Assembly: GCF_020921035.1 (NCBI RefSeq)
Contig: NC_063151.1
Span: forward strand, 26,232,934-26,296,933
Direction of reading: 5' to 3'
Length of the DNA stretch: 64,000 nucleotides
Origin: Rhodamnia argentea
Taxonomy: Eukaryota; Streptophyta; Magnoliopsida; Myrtales; Myrtaceae
In this document: positions 47,323-58,830 of the stretch, piece by piece
Layout of the letters: each line of letters starts with the position of its first letter
Numbering within the stretch: position 1 is the stretch's first letter
Translations under genes and position numbers: made by a program
The notes under the pieces: generated by a model
Seen by the model: the letters and a program-made list of their open reading frames with translations, nothing else
What the model was told of the DNA's origin: nothing
Databases searched by the model: none

Positions 47323-48421
47323 AGGGAGGGAGGGAGGGAGAAAGAGATGCGCAGAGTTAACCTTGAGAGGTAATTGGCTCGAAGAAGGATGAACCCTGGC
47401 CTTCTTACATGCCCCTCCAGCGGCTGCGCTATTACACTAAAGGAAGAAAAAAAAGTTTCAGGTCAAGGGTCAAACATGCATCTATAGCAAGAACACAGGA
47501 ACCAGCTCCACTTATGCGGCAGGAAGTCCACCTAAACGATCTTGACCCCAAGAGAGTGTTATAACCATTGTACAAAACAAACCCACCCACACAAACACAC
47601 ACAAAGGAGAAAAGGGAAAAGGAAAATTGGAAAAGATTTCACCAACCTCGGACGAATGATCAGGACGCAATTGATTGTTGCTGTTCTTGTTGTTGTCGGC
47701 GTTGGTGGTGCTAGAGAAGTCCAACATGCTGTTGTTATTGTTCAAAGTGGTGACACATGAGGTAGGAGAAGACACAGGCATGATGGTGTTACTACTATTT
47801 GGCCAAGCAGGCTTATTATTGACATTGCTTGGTGCCAGGAACAACTCTTCATGAACTCCATGGCTGTACAACACGTCACAGCTGGTTTGAGATACCTCTT
47901 GTTTTACATCTACAAGCTGGGGATGAGGATGATGAACGACGTGTACACCTAAAGTTGGGTTGTTCACCATTTGTAGCTCTTCCCAGTTCTCCAACTTTTT
48001 TGCCTGAAAGTGACTCGCACCATACTTGTAGTTATCTTCGTCACCGCACAATCCTCCCCTGAAAAAAAAAAAGGAACAAAAGAAACAGAGAGAGAGAGAG
48101 AGAATCAAGAAGAATGATATCGCAACATAGCTTCCAGATTTGACTGGAAAGCTGAAAAATCAGTTCTCTCTCTCACAACACACAGAGACAGAAACACACA
48201 CACACACACAAACACAAACACAAACACAGAGAGAGAGAGAGAGAGTACAGGAGGAGTTGACTCCAAGACTGAGGAAGTTCCTGGGTGTGGTTATCAGCAA
48301 GAGAATTCTGGGATCCAACGACATACTGAGGAGGTAACAAATTGCTAGGAGGCTGATGATGGTGGTGATGATGATAAGATAGTGGATGCATGTTCCACCA
48401 GTTAGGGTTTCCTGCCATCAT
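45335..48421 (-). CDS. BHLH68: bHLH68-type transcription factor
   Basis: Nuclear bHLH transcription factor of the Arabidopsis bHLH68/bHLH133 group. Eight minus-strand exons, 48421-48249, 48058-47647, 47436-47362, 47202-47137, 46853-46788, 46578-46519, 46059-46012 and 45463-45335, keep frame and give 342 aa. The N-terminus (M)[12 protein letters not shown] and the following SWSQLLLGGL match bHLH68. A His run (18-23) and an Asn-rich stretch, with [10 protein letters not shown] between them, follow. The basic-like part is [20 protein letters not shown]. Helix 1 and loop are [17 protein letters not shown] (226-242), and helix 2 is [24 protein letters not shown] (243-266), each with its own exon as usual in this group. 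The C-terminus [19 protein letters not shown]...GADYWAP is diagnostic. The basic region lacks the H-E-R triad of classic E-box binders. The second in-frame Met (48418) is an alternative start. A (CT)n tract lies just upstream. Confidence 0.95.
47265..47340. repeat. (GA)n-(GGGA)n microsatellite in bHLH68 intron 3
   Basis: An uninterrupted (GA)n tract of about 52 bp passes directly into (GGGA)n. It lies between exons 3 and 4 of the minus-strand bHLH gene. Confidence 0.95.
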
Positions 48422-48442
48422 TTGTTAGTGAAGTGAACCTAT

Positions 48443-48448
<6 letters not shown>

Positions 48449-48498
<50 letters not shown>
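48449..48498. repeat. (CT)n microsatellite in bHLH68 leader
   Basis: About 50 bp of pure CT on the plus strand, i.e. (GA)n in the sense of the gene, starting about 28 bp upstream of the start codon. It is likely part of the 5' UTR and could affect expression; that is inference. Smaller (GA)n/(CA)n tracts lie in intron 1 at about 48182-48244. Confidence 0.9.
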
Positions 48499-48500
<2 letters not shown>

Positions 48501-50082
48501 CTCTAACTCCCGACCTTCTAAAGAGAGGAGAGGTTAAAAACCCAAAAAGTGAAACATCCAAAGGGCCAAAAAAAATATATATACCTCCCCTCTCTTCCTC
48601 CTTTTTCTCTTTACTTTCTCTTCCCCATGTGTCATGTATTTCTTTCCCTGTTCATACATCCAAACAAGCCTTTTGTGGGTTGAAAGCTTTCGGAGAGGAT
48701 TACTATTTGCTTTCCTCAGAACAGGTTGAAGAAACACCTCGAGCCTATGTCCTCCAAGAGAATGTTCATAGACAGTGTCTCTAGGGTTCGGAGAGAGAGA
48801 CAGGGAGAGGCTTCTTCAGCATTTTCTGTAATATCTAATCCATTTTTTTGTCCTTCCTTCCCTTTTCCCTTCTTCTTTCTTCTGGGGTGCGTTGATTTGT
48901 TTATCCTTAGATATTTTATGCGTTATTATAAAGTTGTGGTGGGGGGGCGGGCACAAAAGATGGTGGGTTGTGCAATAATTTAATGATTTTCAAGTCCTGT
49001 AGGAGCCTTGCCCCCCCTTAATCCGGGGGTGGCATACCTCGGGATTGTTTTCGTGTTATCTTATTCTTTTGAGGTAGGGTAATGTGCCACTAACGGTGTG
49101 GTATAATAATATGTACATGACATATCGACTGTTCTGCCTCCTAGGGCAATATCAACGTGCCAATGGTTGCATCCAAGGAATATGGTTCATTAAATTCTCT
49201 GACTCGTGTGCCTTGCAAAGTGGAAAAAAAACAAAAAAAAACACCAAGTTAATAGCCTGTTATTTAGTGCATTTTAACCTCGAATGGAAATATCGTCATA
49301 ATTTATATGTACATGATCCTCGTTGACTCGTCCGTCAATTGAATCGATCTAATTATAGACCGGCATAGTTATTGATGATTACTAAGTTGCTTCAATAGTT
49401 TGCGTTGCGAAAGAGCATTCGAGAAGGCGAATGAGGTGATGGCGGTTGAGCCACGCTTATAGGAAAGTAGAGCTGGCAATTGCCTCCATTTTGGCGCTAA
49501 AGTACTTTAAAAAGAAGAGTTAAAATTTTCAGCACTTTCTTCTAAAATAAGAGTCAAGTAAGTGAGTATCCATCAATTTAACCACAAATGAAATGTCGCA
49601 AAGCCTTAGTTTCATTGAATATTCATCTATCGTTCTACATCTCGAGCTTTCACTCTTGCAAGTAAGATTCAAGTTCCGTGCAAAGTCAAGGTACGCTATC
49701 GAAGCTTGTCAACCAAAAAGAAAAGGATAGTTAAAAAAAAAAATAGAAATTGCATTCCTAACACATTGAATTTGGCGAAAGAGATGAAATTAGAGTACAA
49801 TCGTGCGTAATGGACCATCGATAATTTGCAGATCATTTCGTCCACAATCAATATGACGATCTTTTTATCTAATTGGACATCCCTCGTTGGTGCATAAGCA
49901 CAGAAATTTTATTTCAAAATCTTCAGCATGAGCAACACCAATATAGTTGGATGTGAATCTAATTTGGTGTCGTGACTTATGTTTTTTTTTCCTATGGACA
50001 AGGGGTCAATAGTTAGAACATAGCGAATGAGAGTCTTGGGCAGCAAAAAGACAAAAACAAAAGCACAAATGGAGTGTAAAGG
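48499..50082. other. bHLH68 promoter region and spacer
   Basis: About 48500-49000 should contain the promoter of the minus-strand bHLH gene. The remainder to the tRNA gene is AT-rich without recognised features. Confidence 0.4.
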
Positions 50083-50164
50083 CGTCGACAGCAGGATTCG
50101 AACCTGCGCAGGCAAAGCCCAACAGATTTCGAGTCTGTCTCCTTAACCACTCGGACATATCGAC
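50083..50164 (-). tRNA. tRNA-Ser(CGA)
   Basis: 82-nt class II tRNA on the minus strand. It starts GTCGATATGTCCGAGTGG, with the A box (TGTCCGAGTGG) in place. The anticodon arm is ACAGA-CTCGAAA-TCTGT, giving anticodon CGA (serine, codon UCG). A long variable arm (TGGGCTTTGCCTGC) follows, then the B box GGTTCGAATCC. The acceptor stem closes as GTCGATA with TGTCGAC (one G-U-type or mismatch pair) and the discriminator base is G, normal for serine. No intron and no encoded CCA. T runs downstream on the minus strand (about 50045-50065) can serve as the Pol III terminator. Confidence 0.96.
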
Positions 50165-51492
50165 GCTACCACGAAGCAATCGGATGAAACCTACATATTA
50201 ACCGAATTGATACGTGAAATGATCGACCCCATCAAGAGCATATAGCTCGAGGCTCCTTAACACTGCCCATGAATCATGATGAGCTTCCCATTTAATTGGA
50301 ACGTGAATTTATAATTATGCATACCATCTGCCACACACACAAAAAAAGAAAAAAAAAAAAAAGAGAACCACGTATATAATTACAGACACCCAAGTCGGAT
50401 AAACCACATCATGCTCATCAGTCCGTCGCGATAACGATATGAAGTCGCCCTGAGAAAGACGGTTTCGTACGTCCGACCCAAGAATCATGGGTCGGGCTTG
50501 GGGGGTTTTCTAGAGCCCAAAGAGAAGGGACCAGAACAAAATTTTTCTCGCGGAATGGCCTGTGCTTCCCAAACCATTTCGACTTATTGAAAAAATTCGG
50601 GCAAATTGAAAATGAAAAAGATTGCGAAAGCTAGGTGGGGGCCCGCATGTTTCTCGCTTTGGTCAATTTGAATCTTGAAGGCCTGTGAAGAAATCAAGCA
50701 CCTGAAATAAAATTTAAAAAAAGAAAGAAAAGAAACGTAATTCAAGTTGTCGCCGTTGATGTGCCCTCGCCCCACTTTCTCCTTGTCAGTGGAGAGGAGG
50801 CGTGCTCCAAATTTTTTTCTCATTTTTCCCACCACCACCACCATTATTCTATGTCCTAATATTAACTTATAATTAATCTAAACGAATTATGTGCTTAAGA
50901 CGCTTTGGTCAACGCGTCTCATCCCAGCCTTGAAATTCTCGGATCTTCGGTGCATTCATCATAACCTGTGACTAGACAAAAGAGATTGCCGCTAATTGAC
51001 CCCTCTTGCCGGAAATGAAGGGAAACATAGCCTATTAATAGAAAAGGAACGGTCGTCGAAAACTGACTCCTCGCCGCAAAACTCAAAATTCGTTGAAGAC
51101 ACAACAAAGTTCGCGATTTATCTCGGGCTATGTTTTGCGTTTTTTTTTTTTTTTTTGAATTTTGCGAGAGGAAATTTGGAGTCGGTTTCTACTACTACCT
51201 TTGTTTTTTTTTTTTCGGGGGGGTCGGAAGTTGGTTTCTGCTACATAAACCCCCAAAAAAAAATGGAGAAATCGTGTCCAGCGCAGCCCAGCCCAGCCCA
51301 GCCCAAATGTTTGGGCCGTCAGGGCACTGCGTTGTTCTATAATGTCATCACAAGAAGAGTACATGCACATGTGTAAAAAAAAAAAAAAGGGAAAAAAATT
51401 AGAAAATTAGTCCCTGAATACCCGACCCGGCCCATTTGCAATCAAAAGTACGGGGTTGGGGTTGCTCATGGGAAGACAAAACATATGTTCTT
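50165..51492. other. Intergenic DNA, no gene recognised
   Basis: Contains homopolymer runs and a short (cagcc)n tract at about 51280-51304. Small open frames lack domain features. Confidence 0.4.
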
Positions 51493-52025
51493 GGGCTGCG
51501 TTTGGTCGTCCGTATAAAACTCGGGATAGAATATATTTTATCTTATCCCGTATTTGGTAGGTGTCCCGGATAATATAATATCGGATATAGGGAGATATAA
51601 CCCGGATAAAAAAATCCTAGGGGATGGGGTAGGATAAAGTCGGATAGGATTTCTCTTATCCGTCATATAAAAGCTAACTTTCTTGTCTCATTTGTTTCTA
51701 TTTTCATTTTATTTATTTTTTTTGCAAAGAGGTTCGAAAATCTAATATATGTGTATATTTTCAAGTTTTTTTTTTTTTTTGTATGAGAACATTATTTTTA
51801 TAGTAATAAGATCGGAATATTTCATGATCATCACGTAGGGCATATATGTCCTTTATATTGATATACGGTTTCTACCAAATGCGGGATATGATAAGATATG
51901 AGAATATCCGACTTTAAATCCATAGTTTACCAAATGATGGATATGATATGGCTAAATCCGTAGATTTCTTATCATATCCTATCCAATCCTATCGACCATA
52001 AATCCAGGACGACCAAACGCAGCCC
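51493..52025. mobile_element. MITE with perfect 19-bp terminal inverted repeats
   Basis: Begins GGGCTGCGTTTGGTCGTCC and ends with its exact reverse complement (52007-52025). The interior is AT-rich with many 'ggatatgataagatat' / 'cttatcc' motifs able to pair. The adjacent bases tgttctt (left) and tgttgtt (right) could be a 7-bp target duplication with one mismatch. GGGCTG-CGTTTGG ends are common in plant hAT/Harbinger-type MITEs; the superfamily is not decided here. Confidence 0.85.
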
Positions 52026-52796
52026 TGTTGTTTAAATTCTCGTTAAACAAATCGTCATTAAATGCTCTAAACTCAATCGTCAGAAAATTCGTGCACGCAA
52101 GACGGGACGAAGCATTTTTTTTTCTCGTTTCCTGAGGTGTATCTCACGTACCGATTCCGATAATGTCGTATATTCTCTCCAATACCATCTAATTTCTCAG
52201 GTACGGCTTTTTAAAAAAAAAAAAAAAACTCACTTTTTCTCCGACCACAGAATGGCATGCATGCATGCACGCACGAGAGCGTACGCAGGGAAACAAATAT
52301 CAGACGGCCACAGGCAAAGGAGCTGTTTCTTTTCCTTTGTTTCAGAGAGTCGTGCAATTATGGCGAATCGTGAGATGTCAACAGCTCAAACTTTGGCCCT
52401 TCACGAGAACAACGACATGCCCCAGCTAGTAATAGGCACCGTATTCTGAACAAAATCAGTGGCGAGATTTTTGGATACCGAAGCAAATTGAAAGTTAATA
52501 TCTTTCTAGACAAAAAGAAAATTTGAAGTTACGGTCGGAATGAGATTGGACATAAATTTTTTTTTAAATAAATTTTTTTTTTGTCTAATTCTATCTTATA
52601 ATATATTACTATACAAGCCACACTGTATGCGTTATATGCCATGTACTCCCTCCTTACTAGTCCCCACTCTACTCTCTCCGAAGGTAGGGATTCGAGCCCC
52701 CCACCTCCCTCTTTCCAATAGGAAAAATGACTATTGGGACAATCCCCTAGTGATTTTTAAGAGAATTTGGCTGTTAGTAAATATGCAAGATTCTTG
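52026..52796. other. Intergenic DNA, no gene recognised
   Basis: A palindromic 'atgcatgcatgcacgcacg' stretch lies near 52257-52275. No coding region supported. Confidence 0.4.
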
Positions 52797-53150
52797 GACA
52801 AAAAAGGGAAAATTTGTCTGAAAAGTACTAAACCTATCATACTTTTTTCTAAACATTTTGACTTTGTCGATTAGGTTATAACTTTTTGATATTTTGCTGA
52901 TTGAGTAAGTCTAATCAAAATTGAAAATTGATGATTTGGACCTTGGTGGTGCCACGTCGGCGCCGACGGTGCCATGTAAAATCTCAAGCGTCCATGCCAT
53001 TTTTTCCCGGCTAAAATTAATCGGATTGACTCAATTGGCAAAGTGTTAAAAGGTTTATGACTCAATTGGCGAAATTGAAATGTTTAAGATAGAATTGACT
53101 AAATTGCAGCAAATTTATGACGCTTTAGGACAATTGTCCCAGACAAAAAA
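52797..53150. mobile_element. Mutator-like MITE with perfect 9-bp TSD
   Basis: The body is 52806-53141, flanked by gacaaaaaa at 52797-52805 and 53142-53150. Ends are 'gggaaaatttgtctgaaaag' and, reverse-complemented, 'tgggacaattgtcctaaag'. Internal words ('gactcaattggcaaagtg') show membership of the dispersed family. About 336 bp and non-coding. Confidence 0.82.
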
Positions 53151-53780
53151 GGTCACGTATACCATGCTAAATCTGGAAAATAGTTTCTACTATTTTCGAC
53201 CGTTACTTGTTCCTTAAATTAACGTCCTAGAGAACGAGATGGAAAAATAAGTTATGTGAATGTATGACCACATCCCTTCGTTGGCGATGCATGCAGGCAA
53301 ACATTGTTCATCCCGCTCCATAAATTTGACCACGATTTCGATCCCACCGAGCTCAACATCATATCCTCCTTCTCATGTTGGTTGAAAGCTCTTGCGTTCC
53401 TTTCCTGAGAAGTCGCCATCGAGCGTGGGGAGAAGAAAAGGAAGAGAGAAAATTTCCCGGATTCCAGGTGAATGGGAAATCACTGTTTCGAGCTAGAAGT
53501 GACAGCGATAAGAGAAGAGTTCGAGATTCGACCCACTTGAACACACATCGAAACGTGATAAAACAATCGATAATGACTACACGTCGAATGCAATTCCGGG
53601 CTCAGTTTCAAGTGCTATCGACACGCGATTTACCATCCATCGATGCGCCCGAGGGGATGGGATTAGAGGACGGTATTTCCAAAACGCTGCATCTCCCGGT
53701 ATCGCGCGAAGGATTTCGTGCATGTATAAAAGTAGGTTAGCCAGCTCTTGTACAATTTAAAGGACTGTATTCTAAACACT
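53151..53780. other. Intergenic DNA, no gene recognised
   Basis: An open frame at 53375-53740 (plus strand) has no recognisable domain and atypical composition. Not called as a gene. Confidence 0.35.
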
Positions 53781-54317
53781 GCGTCTCACGGTTTCATATG
53801 TCCGACGACCTTCGCCGGCCACACCCGAGGTCGCAGACCAGCAGTGGGATAAAAGGAAAAAAAAAAAAAAAAAGGCAAGGAAAAATCACGGAAAAAATCA
53901 GAAAAATTTACAAAAATTGTTCGCACCGATGCTAACCGTGTCCCGCGAGATGGCCGGCATCCACATCGGCGGTTTTTGGCAAAAATTGACCGGAATGACC
54001 ACATTGTCGCAGACCGGCAGTGGGATACAAGAAAAAAAAAACAAAGAAAAAGGCAAGGAAAAAATAAGGAACAAAATCAGAAAAATTATTAAAAATTTAC
54101 AAAAATTGTTCGCACCGACGCTGACTGTGTCCCGTGAGACAGCCGACATCCACGTCGGCAGTTTCTAGCAAAAATTGACCGGAATGACCACACTGGCAAA
54201 GGGTCATAAGGCTTATGACCGAATTGTCTAAACTGACAGGTTTATGGCTGAATCGGCATCCATACAGTAGGTTTAAGACCTTTTTTTTTTTTAAAGCTAA
54301 TTTCTCCCCTAAATTTG
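53780..54317. repeat. 177-bp tandem repeat next to a MITE right end
   Basis: Two imperfect units: 'cgcagaccagcagtgggata' at 53831 and 'cgcagaccggcagtgggata' at 54008, with the rest repeating in register ('aaaattgttcgcaccga', 'aaaattgaccggaatgacc'). The second unit runs into a right-hand end of the dispersed MITE family ('...caggtttatggctgaatcgg...gctaatttctcccc', about 54185-54310). The duplication has probably occurred inside an old MITE copy whose left end is gone. Confidence 0.75.
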
Positions 54318-54963
54318 CATATTAAGCTGGTGGAGTGGCCATAGATGGTGTGCGGACATTCCAAAACCTCTCTATGCATGATGCATAATTAATGCTTTAC
54401 ACATGTCTCTTGCGATTTCAATCTTAGGAAAGATTGTTTTTGAATGCCACCGCGGATGACAAAGACTCGATTTTTATTGCCAAATGTCTTAGGGACAGAA
54501 GGAATCCCATTTCAAGGGGGAGGCATGGGGGCTTATCGGATTATCAGTTCTTGCACTCAGATGCGTAGTGGGAATCCACAAGGCACGATCGAGAGACTCG
54601 AATCGAAACGTATGCGTTCGATCGGACAGCCGCTGCAGATTTGATGGGGAGGGGAGAGAAACCTTGGGCCTTTCTTCTTCGTGCCATCATAATCAAAACG
54701 AAGGGGGGAAAAAAAGACGCTTGCAGGAACAGAGAGAGAGAGAGAGACAGAGAGAGAGAGAATAAAGAGACGAGAGCACGTAAACTTTAGATTGGTTCTT
54801 ACTAAGAAGAAGAGAGAGAGAGAGAGAGGGGGGGCCGATTTGATTAAACTTCATGATAGGACCCGCCATCTCGTGGCTAAGGGGTAACCGGTGTCGACCA
54901 TCCTCTGGAGCGTTGTTACGTGGATTCTAAATCTATTGTAATTATGGATTAAAATCAAGTATC
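54318..54963. other. Intergenic DNA with GA tracts
   Basis: (GA)n tracts at about 54730-54762 and 54812-54830. No gene recognised. Confidence 0.4.
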
Positions 54964-55502
54964 ACAAATAAAGAAAAAATTACAAAAAAAAAGTTCTCAA
55001 CTTATTATAATTGTGCTAATTCAGTCATAAACTTTTTTTTGGTCGAATCAATCATAAATCTTGTGCAACTATGCTCATTCCATAAGAAAAATTTTGGCCG
55101 GTTGACGACATAATATTTTATTATTATTTTAAATTTTTTATTTCCTTTTTCCTTTTTTTCTTCCCTATTCTTCTTCCTCTAGCCGGTCCAGTGAGAGGCG
55201 ACGGTTGGCGAGGCTCGACCTCGCCTAGAGACGGCGAAGTTGAGCCTTGCCAGCCAGAGGAAGAAGAAGAAAAGAGAAGGAAAAAAAAAAAAGAAATCTA
55301 AAAATATTCATATATTAAAAAATTATGCCACCGGCCGGCCAGCGCCCACGTAAAGACTGGCATATCAAAATTTGCTAGATGTATTGAATTGACACAATTG
55401 CAAAAAGTTTGGAATCGAATCTGCAAAAAAAAAAAATCTAGACTAAATTGGCACAATTGCAATAAATTTAAAACTTTTTTGACAATTTTCCCCACAAACA
55501 AA
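54964..55502. mobile_element. Mutator-like MITE with 9-bp TSD and GC-rich core
   Basis: The body is 54973-55493, flanked by acaaataaa (54964-54972) and acaaacaaa (55494-55502), 8 of 9 matching. Ends are 'gaaaaaattacaaaaaaaaa' and, reverse-complemented, 'ggggaaaattgtcaaaaaag'. Inside each end is the family word 'caattgtgc(c/t)aattcagtc'. The core (about 55180-55262) is GC-rich ('ggcgaggctcgacctcgcc', self-complementary), like the cores at 780-1330 and 43185-43330. Confidence 0.83.
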
Positions 55503-58400
55503 GGATCGTGTTAAAGACTGAATCTAGATTTAGGAGCACTCCTTAAGCTTGAATTATCCAAATATTTCTGTTTTATGGAGTCCACCACATGCTTTTCGGG
55601 AGTTAATATATAAGCCACGAATCCTTTTAATTGTTCCGAAAGAACGGATAAACTGAAAAATTAAGGCAAATGGGATTCCGAAGGGACCAAATTTGTTCTT
55701 AGTAATTAACAAAGTTGCAGTCTCTCAAGGGGGAACTTTAATGCTATAGACATGGCGTGGGGAACAAATGGGGCCAGTAATTGAATTCGGTTCCTAGTGG
55801 CTCCACCACTGAAGCGATTGACCAGACAGCATCCATCCTAACCTCAATTGCCAGATGTAACGGGGGAAATTCTCAACCTCAAAATTGATATTGATTATTT
55901 GCGTTTACAAGCTTTGGCGCTCGAAATAATCTGACCGTCAAAATACGCGCTGCGCATGTAAGAAATCAATACACGTGAAAAATCGACACATGAGATAAAC
56001 ACGTGGAAGGCAAACACTTTGACAGACGACGAAAGAACCACGCGCAGGACGCTTGTGGATCATTGTAAGTGTCGATCAGTAAGAGATAAAGCAAGCTATA
56101 GACATGAGTGCCAACGAAAAGTGATTCTACTAGAGATTCAAGGATTTTTCAAGGAGTACCAAAGGAGACGAAAATTCTTTCTCAAATTACTTGGCGGGAG
56201 AACATAATAGCTCCTTGAAACTTCGGTTCAGGAGTCCGTAAAGTATGGAGGAATTAGCCATGAGCCGCACGAACGAAAGAGGTTAGCTGATATAGTTAAT
56301 TTGGAGCTAATCGACAGTTATTGGGATTTTAACACAAAAGTCCTAAAAGTGGAGAACCTGGACACGACTGGTCTAAGTTAAAGGTTGAGCTGGTGCTAAG
56401 GTGTTGACAGTTAAAGAATTGCTTGAAGACCTGGTCAAAAGGGATTGTGGAAGATGACAAACGTGGCAACCATTGCGCGCTAAAACCACAACCGCTGAAG
56501 AGCAGTTACTCCCTCGACCATTGTAAGTACCATCAGACCAACCTCAAAAAGAGCCCCCCGAACAAATCCATAAACTTATCTTATATTTACTTATCGTATT
56601 GCACTTTACTTTTCTTAGCTATAGCTTTCGGATTATTGCCATCGAGTCAAACTCTGTCGTCTATATTTATCCAATATACTGCACCATCGAGTCAAACTAT
56701 AATACATAATTGAAGTGTATTCAAGATATTGTCGTCAAGTCAAACTCCGACGCTGATTTGTGTGCGTTGGTTCGCTAACCTTTGAAAGAAATTGTGCCTC
56801 ACTTAGCCATTCCATCAAGTCAAACTCTGATTTGATCTCGGTTTGTGTGTTTATTTTCAATATTATATGTATTAATTACCATTGAGTTGTACTTATAGAG
56901 TCTCTCCATCGGGTCAAGCTATGCTTGAGATGATATTTGTGTAATTCTATTGGAATCTTTACAAACTTCGCGAGTTGATTTTCTCACTATCTGGAACTCT
57001 TTTTGTACAATATCGTCACATGGCTCTTTATCACATTTAAAAGCTGAAAAATGAATTGCGGTGAAAGATATTTTGTCGCGGAGAAATTCCGATGAAACAA
57101 TAAGCAATTATATTCTCCCAAAAATAGAAAAAAATTACACCTTTCCGATGTGAAAGTGCACGAAACCTTCCAAATTGGGCTTGTACGATCCCTTGCTCGA
57201 GACTATTGTTGCATCCAAAATGCTCTAAACCCTTCAAGAGTCTTATGGTGGATTGTACCTAAATAAGTCCTTAAATTGTTTCATTTGAAGACCTTGGGAT
57301 CCTTTGGATGTAAAGCAAAAAGAGAGTAATCCCCGTCATTAGAGAAAGAAAAAATATGATTGGCAATTGGGGGTGCCTACGTGTGCTGGCACCGTCATGT
57401 TAAAATAAAGAACGCATTCATGGAGCTTGCCATCCCTATATATTAAATGGACAGGTTGCGAAGGCCCCTATAGGAGAGAAATTTCCAACTAGATCAAGAG
57501 TCTTAAGCCAAGTGCACAAATTTGACTTATTTTCCTAATGCTAATCATTTGAAACTTTTTTAAAATGGTGTTAAGCTTCATTTATTTCGTAAAAAATATG
57601 GTTTGGGTAATATTATCCAAAAAAAAATCCCTTGTATTGCTTACATAAATAAATGAACGAAAAATATTTTTACTATCAACAAAAATATGTAGACATGAAC
57701 TATTGTCGATGCCGAATACAATTCTTATTGACTAATTATTTCAAGCGATATAAATAATCATCTTCAACAAAATATTTCTCAAATAATTCATTCTCCATGA
57801 AACAAATCGAGCCTTATATTAACTCATAGACCACGTATTATTTTTTTTAGATTTGTAATTATTATGAATTTTCGATAAGAAATCGAGAGAAAAAAGTATC
57901 GTTGAAAATTGATTGCTCGAAAAGCATTTTTTGTCGGTATCTCTTGAGATAACCGGCCGGTGAAAGTTGTTTTCATTATTGACATTAATGTATATTTAAG
58001 CACTTTTGTAGACGATAAAAATATTTTCATTCATTCACTTTTGTAAGTGATAAAAGTCATCATTAAAATAGTATTTTTTAGTATTTTTTATTAAAATAAA
58101 AACACCTTTACCACGTTACCAAAAACCTATTGCTCGGCTAATGATCAGATCAGCATCTCAATTAGAGAATAAAGGCCTAATTGATTCATTCTTCTGTGGG
58201 ATTTGACAGCATATCTCAGATGTGGAGATCAGGCGAAGCGCGCAGGTTTATTTAAGTAATGTATACCGACGGACGAAGGTCTTGGGGATCCAATTTAATG
58301 ATATTATATAGTATATAATATATAGCTTTGCCCTCATGTCAATTTAAAATTCAAACATGATTTCATCTTTACGAAGAAGCCGCCCTCTCATAATGGTTCT
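55503..58400. other. AT-rich spacer; recurring 'catcgagtcaaact' word
   Basis: No gene recognised. Between about 56639 and 56920 the word 'ccatcgagtcaaact', or a near variant, occurs five times at irregular spacing (about 56639, 56683, 56731, 56811, 56907). It may be a degenerate repeat or decayed retroelement DNA. Confidence 0.35.
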
Positions 58401-58560
58401 ATCTTGAGGGGAACGTGATAATTAGTATCCGGTTATTGGAATATTATCTTATATCGCTTGGCAGCGGAATGTTATTTATATTTGTGCGATCTCCCTACAC
58501 TTGTTAATTTAAAATTTTTTAAGTGTGACCTTCTACAATGGTATCAGAGCCCATGCGAAA
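58401..58560 (+). mobile_element. LTR-retrotransposon remnant: LTR end plus primer-binding site
   Basis: TGGTATCAGAGC at 58539-58550 matches the primer-binding site complementary to the 3' end of initiator tRNA-Met, used by many plant Copia and Gypsy elements. It follows directly on a sequence ending '...gtgtgaccttctaca', as expected for the 3' end of a 5' LTR. No gag-pol coding was found downstream and the LTR start is not defined, so only this junction is claimed. The right half of a dispersed MITE follows at about 58725-58830. Confidence 0.6.
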
Positions 58561-58830
58561 AAATTGCCTGAAAAAAAAATCCTAAATCTATATCCATTGA
58601 TGAGAATGATTTTTGCGATTTTTTTTTTTAAGTTATTACTCTGGATTTTATAATTTTTATTTTTATTTTTTTCATTGTGGTCAACGAGTACTTGTTGTGC
58701 ACCGTAAAACGATTTCCGATCAAAATTAGTCAAAAAGTACTACATTAGCAAATCATCAAAAGATTAAGGATTAAGTTGGCCAATGACATCCATGCAGCTG
58801 GTTTAATAATTTTTTGGTAATTATCTTGAG

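Noticed and set aside
47265-48498. Possible CRISPR-like or satellite arrays at the GA/CT tracts
   Set aside because: They are simple microsatellites without repeat-spacer structure, and the window is eukaryotic.
51493-52025. Firm superfamily assignment of the 19-bp-TIR MITE
   Set aside because: Only a 7-bp, one-mismatch flanking repeat is seen, which is not enough to choose between hAT and other superfamilies.
53375-53740. 121-codon plus-strand open frame
   Set aside because: No recognisable domain, no plausible splice context, and located in transposon-rich spacer.
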